Of a stretch of 64,000 nucleotides of DNA, positions 1-10,187 are shown piece by piece. The stretch comes from Clavulina sp. PMI_390. Its lineage: Eukaryota > Basidiomycota > Agaricomycetes > Cantharellales > Hydnaceae. A program made the position numbers and the translations under genes. The stretch covers positions 62,001-126,000 of the forward strand of contig WIDE01000007.1 of NCBI GenBank assembly GCA_015039315.1, given 5' to 3'. Position 1 is the first letter of the stretch, and each line of letters starts with the position of its first letter. The notes beneath the pieces are model-generated. The model was not told where the DNA came from, did no database searches, and saw nothing but the letters and a program-made list of their open reading frames with translations.

Positions 1-316
1 GAACGTACCTCTTGTACTACAACTGAACCCGACGACACAGGTAGAACGGGACTACCAGGCATTCGAAGCTAAACTTTGATGATAATCAGTAACAATACGA
101 CGACATCCCCCTCCGGTCGCCGCTGATCCCCCTTGTGGCCACCAGGATAGCCAAGAGAAATTAGAAGTTCATCATATATCGTGTTCCATGCGTTGACATT
201 TCGGCTTTCCAGCATGCCTCAGACTGTTCAGTTGGGGGACGCCCTCCACTTATAAAAGTTGGTCGGTGCGTCGCCTCTAACTCCCTCAGAGATATCAATT
301 CTCCTTGGCTCTCAGA
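1..316 (+). promoter_or_regulatory. Upstream region of sedolisin gene 1 with TATA box
   Basis: No coding sequence is recognisable left of the first protease gene. A TATA-like element (tataaaag) sits at about 251-258, roughly 60 bp upstream of the ATG at 317, at the right spacing for a core promoter with a short 5' UTR. The sequence before it may be the 3' flank of a gene outside the window. Confidence 0.5.
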
Positions 317-2484
317 ATGGCTCGCCTGTCCCAGTTGGTCCTCTTGTGCATTTCTGCTGTTGCGGTCACTGCTGTCCCTGCCTCCAGTGGCCGTGTCCAC
401 TCCGCCGCCAGTGTTATCCCTGCCATCTGGAAGAAAGGCGCCGTCGCCCCTGCCGGCAAGTCAATTAGCTTTGACCTCATCTTTGCTCCCAGAGATGTGG
501 CTGGCCTCGACGCTCGCATGCTGGAGATTGCAGACAGCAAATCTGCTTGGATGACGGAGGAAGAAATCGCTACCTACATTGTACCTTCCGATGCCGATAA
601 GGCGGCTGTGGAGACTGCATTGAAGGGCATTGGCGCCACTGGGCTCTCCTATTCCCGCAATGGTGATACTCTGAGTGTCACAACCACCATTGACCAAGCT
701 TCCAAGGTTTGTTTGCTTTATAATTTGCATCAGCATTTATTCTTCCCCAATCCAACTTTTCTCCCTTCTTTTCGATAGTTCTTCAATGCCCAGTTCCACG
801 AATACACAAATACCAAGGTCGCCGGCACTTTCTACAAGACTACCGAATTTACTATGCCAGCTTCTATCGAGGCGCAGATTGCAGATGTCTCGTCTTTCGC
901 CACCTTTGCTAGCTCCCAACACTTCAGTCGCGTGGCCGATTTGACCAGCGAGGAGCGTGCTGCATTGGAGAAGCGCGCCACTCCTTCGGGCTGCAGCACG
1001 TCTGCCGTCACTTCGGCGTGCATCCGCTCCCTTTATGGCTTTGATACGTACACTCCTACTACATCCACCGGCACTGCTCGCCTTGGGATGTAAGCCCATC
1101 TCCTTATGCTATTGGTCCATCCTGTATATTTGTCTAATCTTTGGTTTCTTCCAGTATGGCCTATATTGGTCAGAGCTTCTCCCAAACTGACCTGACGACC
1201 TACCTCGGGAAGTACCGCTCTGACGCCTCATCATACAAAATCCCTGTCACCACGATCGCTGGCGCTCTCAACATTGGACTTCTGCCTGTAAGCCCATGCC
1301 TGACAAATAGTTGATCAAATTCTGACCACAAGACAGGGCGTCGAGGCTGCGCTCGATACTCAAACGGCCGCTGGTATCATCTATCCCCTTCCTTCTGGTA
1401 TGCATCAAGGTCGTCTTAATTCGTTGATGTGATATTTACTTTAGTTCACAGGCTTCTACGACTACGGCACCATCTTCACATCGGGTGATATCTTCCTCCT
1501 CACCTTCCAATACTTCCTTGGGCTGGCTGCCTCCGCTAGGCCTAGTGTGATCACCATCTCATATGGCTCCCTCGAGAGCAGCTTTACCTCCTCCCAGGCT
1601 ACGAGCATGTGCAACGCAGCTCAACAGCTCACTGCTGCTGGTATGACCATCGTTGTACGTGCCTTCTCTTCTCTTGCCCTTGCATGGTTGATATAAACCG
1701 AGACACTACTTCCCTACCCTCAGGTGTCGTCGGGTGATTATGGCGTTGGTGGCCAGAGTGGCACAACCTGCCCCTCCTTCAAACCAACCTACCCTGGTAA
1801 GCCATTCCTCTCATTTCCTATTTTTTTCTGGGGCCTTTCAAATACTGATATAACCGTTATTTGAAGGTGGTTGCCCGTACATCTTGTCCGTTGGTGCCAC
1901 TCAAAGCTTCTCTCCGGAAGTCATGGTCGACTCCTCGCTTGCAGGCTTCTATTCGGGCGCTGGGTTCTCTAACCTTTTCACCACCCCTTCGTACCAGAGC
2001 ACTGTCGTTTCTTCCTATGTGACTGCGCTTGGCACCACGGACAGTGGTTATTACACCAAGACTGGCCGCGCGTTCCCCGACATCTCCGCCCAGGGTTCGC
2101 TTCAAGAGGTTGTTGCAAGCGGCTCAGCTGAGCTTGGTAAGTGCCTTCGCGAACTTTCAGCATGCTCATGCTAATACCTTGACTCTCCGGCCCCGACTTC
2201 CTCCATTTGCCTCGATAGTTGGTGGGACCTCATGCTCGGCTCCTATTGTTGCGTCTGGCCTGACGCTGCTCAACGACCTCCTCATTACTGCTGGCAAGGC
2301 CACTGTCGGTTGGGCCAACCCAACGTTCTACGCAAACCCCTCCGCTTTCACTGATGTTACCTCCGGAGGCTCGTACTCGTGCGCGTCGACGTCCTATGGT
2401 CTGCCTGCCAAGTCCGGATGGGACGCGTCCGCTGGCTTGGGTACTCCTAACCTGACCAAGCTCCGCACCGTCTATGGAGTTTAG
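317..2484 (+). CDS. Secreted sedolisin (S53) serine-carboxyl protease, copy A
   Basis: The product is a secreted acid peptidase of the tripeptidyl-peptidase/sedolisin family. The ATG at 317 opens a hydrophobic signal peptide (MARLSQLVLLCISAVAVTA). A pro-kumamolisin activation domain follows to about residue 190. The catalytic domain shows the Glu/Asp pair in GVEAALDTQ (E and D four apart), the oxyanion Asp in SSGDYG and the nucleophile Ser in GGTSCSAP. The last exon carries calcium-ligand-type Asp in FTDVTSG and GWDASAG. I read eight exons: 317-706, 779-1089, 1155-1287, 1337-1397, 1452-1654, 1724-1796, 1867-2136 and 2219-2484. It is the first and most divergent of three tandem paralogues on the same strand. 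Family and secretion are secure. Endo- versus tripeptidyl-peptidase activity cannot be told from sequence. Confidence 0.93.
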
Positions 2485-3195
2485 AGCGATCAGTGTGTTG
2501 TATGGCGATTTAGAATCTGCCTCGATTGCAGCAATAGATCTTCGTTTTTGGGCATGTATGGTAGTAAAATGATTGACCTAGTCAATACACACGATGGCCA
2601 TTCTGCATAACACTACCAGTGGCACTGGGGAACAAGCGAGCCAAGTCTGGTCAATAAGAGTCTGGCAATACTTTTGCGCAGGTTCGAAGTGACGTATACA
2701 TTACTAAGGGAGATTTGTGTCATTGAGGAGTAAGGGAGTATTCAATCTTTCGAGACCTATCAAGGCTGAGTCGCCACTATGACAGGATAAGCGCCGCTTG
2801 CTGTCTGAACCGATACCTAAACACGATCTTCGATCAACAACTTCCGATTGTTGGTCTGCGGAAATCCCGAAGATCCCGCGCCAATGTTCTATTCTGGTAT
2901 CCTTGGCCGGTTGGTTTCCCTACGCGACGGGTCAGATGAGCTCAAGAATATTACCGTGATTCGGACTTGCTCCGTGTTAGCGTTCAATCAGTTCCCCCAA
3001 CTGCTTCCTCCTCGTTCCTTAATCCACTGCACCTGTATCGGAGGAAGTGATATGCGCTATTCCCACTGATCTGCTCTAAATGCAGTGGCATCTCTCTGCA
3101 GTGCTCGCGGGGTTCCTCCTTGGACTTGCAACTCGAGCTAGCACGGATCATATACAACCTTCGGTCCTTAGGAGCCTCGAGAGTTTGCAGACACC
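2485..3195. repeat. Intergenic copy 1 of duplicated protease spacer
   Basis: No gene is seen here. The 3' flank and spacer are clearly homologous to 5351-6012. Shared blocks include the post-stop segment ending in atggccattctg, the segment gatcccgcgccaatgttcta (about 2872 and 5698) and the segment around gaagtgatatgcgc (about 3045 and 5869). It holds the 3' UTR of copy A and the promoter of copy B. Confidence 0.75.
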
Positions 3196-5350
3196 ATGAT
3201 GAGCCACTTTTATATCTTGATTGCTCTTTGTGCTGCTGCCTCCACTGCGTTCGCTGCCCCTGCCACTGCTGGACGAGTCCACTCTGCACCTGCAAGCATC
3301 CCAACAGTCTGGCAGAAAGGCACTGCTGCGCCCACGAGCAAGTCCATCACATTCAATCTTATCTTCAAATCCAGGGATGCAGCAGGTCTCGAGGCACGCA
3401 TGCTTGAGATTGCGGAGAGCAAATCAGCCTGGATGACAGAGGACGAAATCGCGTCCTACATCGTACCCTCTGATGCAGAAAAGGCAACCGTGGAGACCAC
3501 CCTGAAAAATATGGGCGCGACTGGGTTCAGTTACTCGCGCAATGGCGATACCCTCACTGTGACCTCGACCATTGGCCAGGCCTCCAAGGTCAGCTCGCTT
3601 GAGACCCCTGCTACTAGCTGACACTAACCTGCCGGGCTTGTTTTTCGCCTGATAGTTCTTCGACGCTCAGTTCAGCGAGTATAGCAACACTAAAATCTCG
3701 GGCGTTTTCTACAAGACTACGCAGTTCACCGTCCCTGCGTCTATTGAAGCCCAGATCGCCGATGTTTCTCCCTTTGCTACCTTCGGGGACGTCAAACACT
3801 TTGGCCGTAAATCCTACATTAGGAAGCAGGAGCCACCAAAGCTTGAGAAACGCGGCACTCCTGCTTCATGCAACACTTCCACTGTCACTCCTGCCTGCGT
3901 TCGATCGCTCTATGCATTTGATACTTACACGCCGACTACCTCTACTGGTACTGCTCGTCTCGGAATGTAAGCTCATCACCATCCAATGTTTATGCTGTTG
4001 GCCTTGGTCTAACATCTTCGTTTCCCGAAGCATGGCGTACTTCGGCCAGAGCTTGTTAGCTTCTGACTTGACCACCTACCTCACAATGTTCCGCCCAGAG
4101 GCTTCTTCATACACGATTCCTGTTACGGCCATTGACGGCGCTGTGAATTCTGGGGCTGTTCGTCCTCTCCTTGTATTTCCGCCAAACTCCTCACTGAACC
4201 ACCCAGCTATTGTAGGGCGACGAGGCTGACCTGGACACCCAGACTGCTGCTGCCATAATCTACCCGCTTCCTGCAGGTATCCCCTGTTTCTTTTGTCTGG
4301 TTCTGTGGAAGACGGTGCTGATATCAGCTTCAAGGCTTTTATGACTACGGAACGCTCTCCTCCGCATCTGGGGATGTGTTCCTGGGTACATTCCAGTACT
4401 TCCTCAACCTCACTGCCTCTGACCGCCCCAGCGTTATCACCATTTCCTACGGTTCATTCGAAAGCGAGTACACAGCTTCTCAAGCATCCAGCATGTGTAC
4501 AGCCGCCCAACAGCTCTCTGCGGCTGGTATGACAATAGTTGTATGTCTCATTAACTACTTCCTCCTCAGGCAACTAAATGACCCACTTTCTGTGCTAGGT
4601 CGCCGCTGGTGACTATGGAGTTGGAGGCTTCCTCGGTTTCTCATGCCCCGCGTTCGTGCCGACTTATCCTAGTATGTGCCTTTCATCGCCACCTTCTATT
4701 TGCATGCATGGATACACGAGGCTCATGATCAATGGATCTTCGCCAGGCGGCTGTCCGTATCTGTTGACTGTCGGCGCCACACAAAACTTCTCTCCAGAGG
4801 TTATGGCCGATTCTTCACTGGCGGGCTTCTCCTCTGGAGCTGGATTCTCGAATATCTTCCCTACACCCTCATACCAGACCTCTGTTGTCGCCGCCTATGA
4901 GAGCGAACTTGGCACCACCGACAGCGGATACTACAATCGCTCGGGACGTGCTTTCCCTGATGTCTCTGCGCAAGGTTCACAACAACCGCTTATTTACAAT
5001 GGTAATTACTACATTGGTATGTTCTTGCTCTCTCCTCGGTTTGCTGGTGCCTGTAGCATTTGCTCACGAGACCCCTTTTGTTAGTTGGAGGTACTTCAGC
5101 TTCTGCGCCGATTGTTGCCTCTGGTCTCACCCTGCTCAATGACCTCCTCATCACGGCTGGCAAGGCTACCGTTGGCTGGGCCAACCCCACGTTCTACGCA
5201 AACCCATCTGCCTTCACTGACGTTACATCTGGAGGCTCATACTCTTGCGCATCGACGTCCTATGGTCTTCCTGCTGAGACTGGATGGGACGCATCGGCTG
5301 GCTGGGGTACGCCTGACCTGACCAAGCTCCGGACCGTGTATGGAGTTTAA
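3196..5350 (+). CDS. Secreted sedolisin (S53) protease, copy B (apparent C/A hybrid)
   Basis: Same family and intron layout as copy A. The signal peptide (MMSHFYILIALCAAASTAFA) is followed by the activation domain, then the catalytic domain. Catalytic residues are intact: E and D in GDEADLDTQ, D in AAGDYG, S in GGTSASAP, and the calcium-site Asp residues in FTDVTSG and GWDASAG. From the start through the exon ending near 5020 the protein resembles copy C (for example DLDTQTAA, CPAFVPTYPS, SQQPLIYNG). In the last exon it switches to near identity with copy A (about 85 of 88 residues). The best reading is a hybrid gene made by unequal crossing over between A and C, with the junction at roughly 5090-5160. 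Nothing indicates inactivation. Start could be 3196 or 3199 because two ATGs are adjacent. Confidence 0.92.
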
Positions 5351-6012
5351 GGTGATGAATGCGCTGGAGCGTTTTTAGAAGTCACCTCCATCGCAATGGA
5401 CTTTCGTTTGGGGCATGTATGGTAGGAAAAGAATTGATGTGGTCATTCCATACAATGGCCATTCTGGGTAAAGAAACCCAATGAATCAATTAGTGATCGA
5501 GAGGGATTTGACAATACTTTTCGGCAGGTCTGAGGTGACCTGGACATCAGTATCAGTGAGTAGAAAGAGGGTGTTCAATCTTTCGACATGGACGGAGGCA
5601 GGGCAGCCATTGTGGCGGAATAAGCGCTTGTTCTCCATAACATTCAAGCATGATCTTCGACCAGCAAACTGGAAGCTGCTGTGTGCAGGAATCCCGAGGA
5701 TCCCGCGCCAATGTTCTATTCTGGTATATTTCTCAGGGTTATTTCCCTACGCAATAGGCCAGATGAATTCAAAAATATCACTGTGATTCGGACTCGACCC
5801 ATACTGCCCGTCGATTTACCTAACTGCTTTCACCTCGTTCCCCGATCCACTACACTGGCTTCAGGAGAAGTGATATGCGCCCCTCCCACCGATCCGCTCT
5901 AAATGCACAAGCATTTCTCCACAGCACACGGAGGGCTACTGGCTACTCAAGCTGAGTGGCGTTGCGTGCATCTTCCAAAGCTCCAACACCTCAACTGTCT
6001 GCAGGCACAACG
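5351..6012. repeat. Intergenic copy 2 of duplicated protease spacer
   Basis: Homologous over most of its length to 2485-3195, with many substitutions and small indels, so the duplication is not recent. It contains the 3' UTR of copy B and the promoter region of copy C. No independent gene is seen. Confidence 0.75.
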
Positions 6013-8140
6013 ATGATATGCTTTTCCATCTTGATTACTCTATGTGCTACCGCCTCCGTTGTCTTCGCTGCCCCTGCTACTGCTGGACGAGTTCACTCTG
6101 CACCTGCAAACATCCCAACAGTCTGGAAGAAAGGCACCACTGCACCCACGAGCAAGTCCATTACATTTGATCTTATCTTCAAACCCAGGGATGCGGCAGG
6201 TCTCGAAGCACGCATGCTTGAGATTGCGGAGAGTAAATCAGCCTGGATGACGGAGGGCGAAATAGCGTCCTACATCGTACCCTCTGATGCGGAGAAGGCG
6301 ACGGTGGAGACTGCACTCAGGGGTATGGGCGCTGCTGGGTTTAGTTACTCGCGCAATGGTGATACCCTCACTGTGACTTCGACCATTGGCCAGGCTTCCG
6401 AGGTTGGTTTGTGTGAATCCAAGATTCGCTTTCCAGTTGAAGCTAACCTGTCGTATTGTTTCTTGCTTAATAGTTCTTCGACGCTCAATTTTTCGAGTAC
6501 AGCAACACCAAATTCTCTGGCACATTCTACAAAACCACACAGTTCACAGTTCCCTCTTCCATTGAGGCTCAGATCGCAGATATTTCCCCCTTTGCTACCT
6601 TTGGGGATGCCGAGCACTTCGGCCGCATATCTGTGAGGCATGAGCTCCTGAAACGCGATACTCCTGCTGCATGCAATACCTCTGCCGTCACCTCTGCTTG
6701 CATCCGTTCCCTCTATGCATTTGATACATACACTCCAACGACCTCTACTGGTACTCCCCGTCTTGGGATGTGAGCTCAATTCGTCTAACATTTATTCTAT
6801 GGGGTGGGACTAACACATCCAATTGCTAAGCATGGGATACCTCGGCCAGAGCTTGTCAGCCTCTGATCTGACAGCATACCTCACGATGTATCGCCCAGAA
6901 GCTGTCTCGTACACCGTCCCCGTTACAACCATTGACGGTGCCGTGAACTCTGGGGCCGTTCGTCCACCTCCTGTATCTTCATCAAGTCCTTCGCTGAATT
7001 GCCTATTATAGGGCAACGAGGCCGACCTTGACACTCAGACTGCTGCTGGTATCATCTATCCGCTTCCCGCAGGTAGGTCCGATCTACTTTGTTGATTCCT
7101 GAGAGGAAGGATACTGATCATAGCTTCAAGGCTTTTATGACTACGGCACGCTCTTATCCGCGTCTGGCGATATCTTCCTCGGGGCTTTTCAGTACTTTCT
7201 CAACCTCACCGTCTCCGATCGTCCTGGCGTAATTACTATATCCTACGGTTCATTCGAGCGTGAATACACCGCTTCTCAAGCGGTTAGCATGTGCACTGCT
7301 GCCCAACAGCTCGCCGCTGCCGGTATGACGATTGTTGTAAGCATCATCCACTATTTTGTTGGGAATTGAGCTCATGTATTGATATGCCTCAGGTTGCGAC
7401 TGGCGACTATGGTGTTGGGGGCTTTGAGGAGTTCCCCTGCCCTGCTTTTGTACCGACTTATCCCAGTGTGTATCCTTTTTTTCTCGTTTAACTTGCGCAC
7501 GTATGGATACCAAGGCTCAAGCAATTCCCGCCAGGTGGCTGCCCTTATCTGCTGACTGTCGGCGCCACCCAAGACTTCTCCCCAGAGGTCATGGCCAATT
7601 CGTCGCTGGCAGGATTCAGCTCTGCTGCAGGATTCTCGACTCTTTTCCCTACTCCCTCGTATCAGGTGTCCGTTGTGGCTGCGTATGAAAGCGAGCTTGG
7701 CAGCACCGACAGCGGATACTACAACAGCTCTGGGCGTGCCTTTCCTGACCTCACTGCTCAAGGTTCACAGCAGCCTATAATCTATAACGGTGAATACGAC
7801 ATTGGTGCGTTTATCTCTCACTCTAGAGTCATGCCGATGCACATAGCATTTCCTCACGAGACCGCTTTCGTTAGTTGGAGGCACCTCAGCTTCTGCTCCG
7901 ATTGTTGCTTCTGGCATCACGCTGCTCAACGACCTGCTGATCACCGCTGGCAAGCCGACTGTTGGTTGGGCCAATCCCACATTTTATGCCAATCCAGATG
8001 CGTTCACAGATGTCACGTCGGGAGGATCGTATGATTGTACGAACACCTCATACGGACTGCCGGCGGCCGTTGGTTGGGACGCGTCCGCAGGTCTTGGAAC
8101 ACCCAACCTGAACAATCTCCGGGCAATTTATGGTGTTTAG
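6013..8140 (+). CDS. Secreted sedolisin (S53) protease, copy C
   Basis: Third tandem paralogue. The ATG at 6013 gives a signal peptide (MICFSILITLCATASVVFA). The upstream in-frame extension from about 5956 has no ATG, so I place the start here. The prodomain is close to that of copy B. Catalytic residues are present: E and D in GNEADLDTQ, D in ATGDYG and S in GGTSASAP; calcium-type Asp are in FTDVTSG and GWDASAG. The last exon is distinct from A and B (for example YDCTNTSYG, LNNLRAIYGV). The reading frame is intact through introns at the same sites as the other copies. It probably acts outside the cell in acidic protein degradation, as expected for the family. Confidence 0.93.
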
Positions 8141-8494
8141 GATAAGAGGCTTGCTGGGAAAAAGAATGTGTGAAGATGGTGTATCGTCTGCTGCTTTTCT
8201 TTGGGGTCTGTATGGTCATTAGACTCTGCAAAATACCACTTTATGACGTTAGATTCGCAATAGTCTCATTGGCGCGTGGTTTTAGTCTTGAAATATTATA
8301 AAGACCTGGATGAGATTTTACCACAGAATGGTTATGAATGAACTGCGAGGCAAGATCCTGTTCGTGAACAGCCGTAATCCAAGCACGACAAGGTGGAGTA
8401 TGAGGACACATTCAGGCTCAAGAATGAGTCAAATAGTGATTAGAGCTGAGAACAGCCAATATATCGTCTAAATATATTGCAGGGAGCAGGTCCT
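8141..8494. other. Convergent intergenic region
   Basis: This lies between the 3' end of protease copy C and the 3' end of ATP16. It holds the two 3' UTRs. No gene or repeat is recognised. Confidence 0.5.
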
Positions 8495-9875
8495 CTAGTT
8501 GGTGACATGGTGGGAAAGTGCCTCGTAAACCTCAACCTCAATGCGAGCCTCGACCTTGTCCTCTTCCGAGCCACTGCCGTTGGCAACGCGCTGGGCCTCG
8601 GTCAGGTTTTTGCGGATGCTCTGGGAGTGTGGTAATGTAGAAGGTGAGGTGGATGAAAGTGAGCTGGGAAGTTAGAAGTAAGAGGCCGCGTGGGGACGTA
8701 CATCGAGGGAGAATGCGTCAAGAGGAGCAGCCTCGACGGCGTTGATGGTGAGGGTGTTGTTGGGGTGCACAGTCGCGAAACCGCCGCTCACTAGAGTTGA
8801 GATTTAGGAGAAACAAGAATGACGCATGAGTGGCCAGACAGGGAGAGAATTGGACAGAAAAAGTGGGACTGGGTTCATACCAAAGAACTTCTTGGTGGTG
8901 CCAGAGGACTCGATGACTTCAACGACACCTGGTCGGAGAGGCTCGACGGATGGAACATGGTTGGCGAGAATGCCCATGTCACCAGTCGCGGCAGCAATGT
9001 TGACCTGGGTGACACCTGTCGCATTGTAGAGGGCCTATAAACACAATAGTAGCAAAAATCCCGAGTAAAGAGAGTTATGTGTCGCCATAGTTTAGAATGA
9101 GTAAAGGCCGCAAAAAGAGAATTTGGGAAAGTCGACGGACCTCGTGAGGAAGGACGAGGGAAAGAGTGAGCTTGTCGCCGAGTAAAGAGAATTATGTGTC
9201 GCCATAGATTACAATGAGTAAAGGCCGCAAAAAGAGAATTTGGGAAAGTCGACGGACCTCGTGAGGAAGGACGAGGGAAAGAGTGAGCTTGTCGCCGAGT
9301 AAAGAGAATTATGTGTCGCCATAGATTACAATGAGTAAAGGCCGCAAAAAGAGAATTTGGGAAAGTCGACGGACCTCGTGAGGAAGGACGAGGGAAAGAG
9401 TGAGCTTGTCGCCGAGTAAAGAGAATTATGTGTCGCCATAGATTACAATGAGTAAAGGCCGCAAAAAGAGAATTTGGGAAAGTCGACGGACCTCGTGAGG
9501 AAGGACGAGGGAAAGAGTGAGCTTGTCGCCGAGTAAAGAGAATTATGTGTCGCCATAGATTACAATGAGTAAAGGCCGCAAAAAGAGAATTTGGGAAAGT
9601 CGACGGACCTCGTGAGGAAGGACGAGGGAAAGAGTGAGCTTGTCGCCGAGTAAAGAGAATTATGTGTCGCCATAGATTACAATGAGTAAAGGCCGCAAAA
9701 AGAGAATTTGGGAAAGTCGACGGACCTCGTGAGGAAGGACGAGGGAAAGAGTGAGCTTGTCGCCAGCGGGGGCGGCGGCCTCAGCGTAGCTACGACGAGC
9801 AATAGAGGCAACCGCTGGGGCCCTGCGGATGCTGCGAAGGGCGGTGGAGGCTGCGATGCGCTGGAGTGCTGCCAT
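8495..9875 (-). CDS. ATP16: F1Fo-ATP synthase delta subunit, mitochondrial
   Basis: Central-stalk subunit of mitochondrial ATP synthase (equivalent to bacterial epsilon). Four exons on the minus strand: 9875-9726, 9034-8881, 8790-8702 and 8620-8495. They sum to 519 nt, a 172-residue protein, normal for this subunit. Exon 1 encodes an Arg/Ala-rich mitochondrial presequence (MAALQRIAAS, SIRRAP, ARRSYAEAA), then GDKLTLSLVLPHE. Exon 2 gives ALYNATGVTQVNIAAATGDM and GILANHVPSVEPLRPG, the beta-sandwich signature. The C-terminus is a helical hairpin ending in EALSHHVTN. Intron 1 is unusually long (about 691 bp) because it contains a 117-bp tandem repeat that includes copies of the end of exon 1 and its splice donor. 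The gene is divergent from CCR4. Confidence 0.93.
9061..9765. repeat. 117-bp minisatellite, about 6 copies, in ATP16 intron 1
   Basis: Head-to-tail copies begin at about 9064, 9181, 9298, 9415, 9532 and 9649, a period of 117 bp. The four internal copies are essentially identical. The copy nearest exon 2 has a few differences (gagagttatg, atagtttagaatg), typical of an edge copy. On the minus strand each unit contains the last 13 codons of exon 1 (GDKLTLSLVLPHE), the donor after CACGAG, and about 78 bp of intron. Only the copy at 9649-9765 is continuous with the rest of exon 1. It is not a CRISPR array, since there are no unique spacers. Confidence 0.95.
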
Positions 9876-10187
9876 TATTTGGGAAGGGTTAAAGGTGAAA
9901 TAATGCGTAAACAAGCGACAACAAGTTGGCTCTTTGCCGGACCTCTAAGCGCCCCTCGACCCCGAACGACCGACCTGTGACCAACGTTGACGACAACGAC
10001 GAGCACGCCCCATAACAGCACACAGATTTAACACGAGCACACCGCAGAGCTCGACGAGGGACGGATATCGGAGCATTCTTCAGCACCGTATTGAGCACAC
10101 GAGCGCCTGCGCAAGCGTTGGCCCAAGGCCCCAGGGACGCCAACCACGTTCTCGAGCGGGCTTGTCGCGGCGAGCGCGAATGCGCAC
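9876..10187. promoter_or_regulatory. Bidirectional promoter region ATP16 / CCR4
   Basis: The 312-bp interval separates the divergent starts of ATP16 (9875, minus) and CCR4 (10188, plus). It must contain both promoters. No TATA box is obvious, as is usual for housekeeping genes. Confidence 0.6.

Noticed and set aside
9061..9765. Regular repeats suggestive of a CRISPR array
   Set aside because: Units are 117 bp and contiguous with no unique spacers, the host is a fungus, and the repeat includes coding sequence of ATP16 exon 1.
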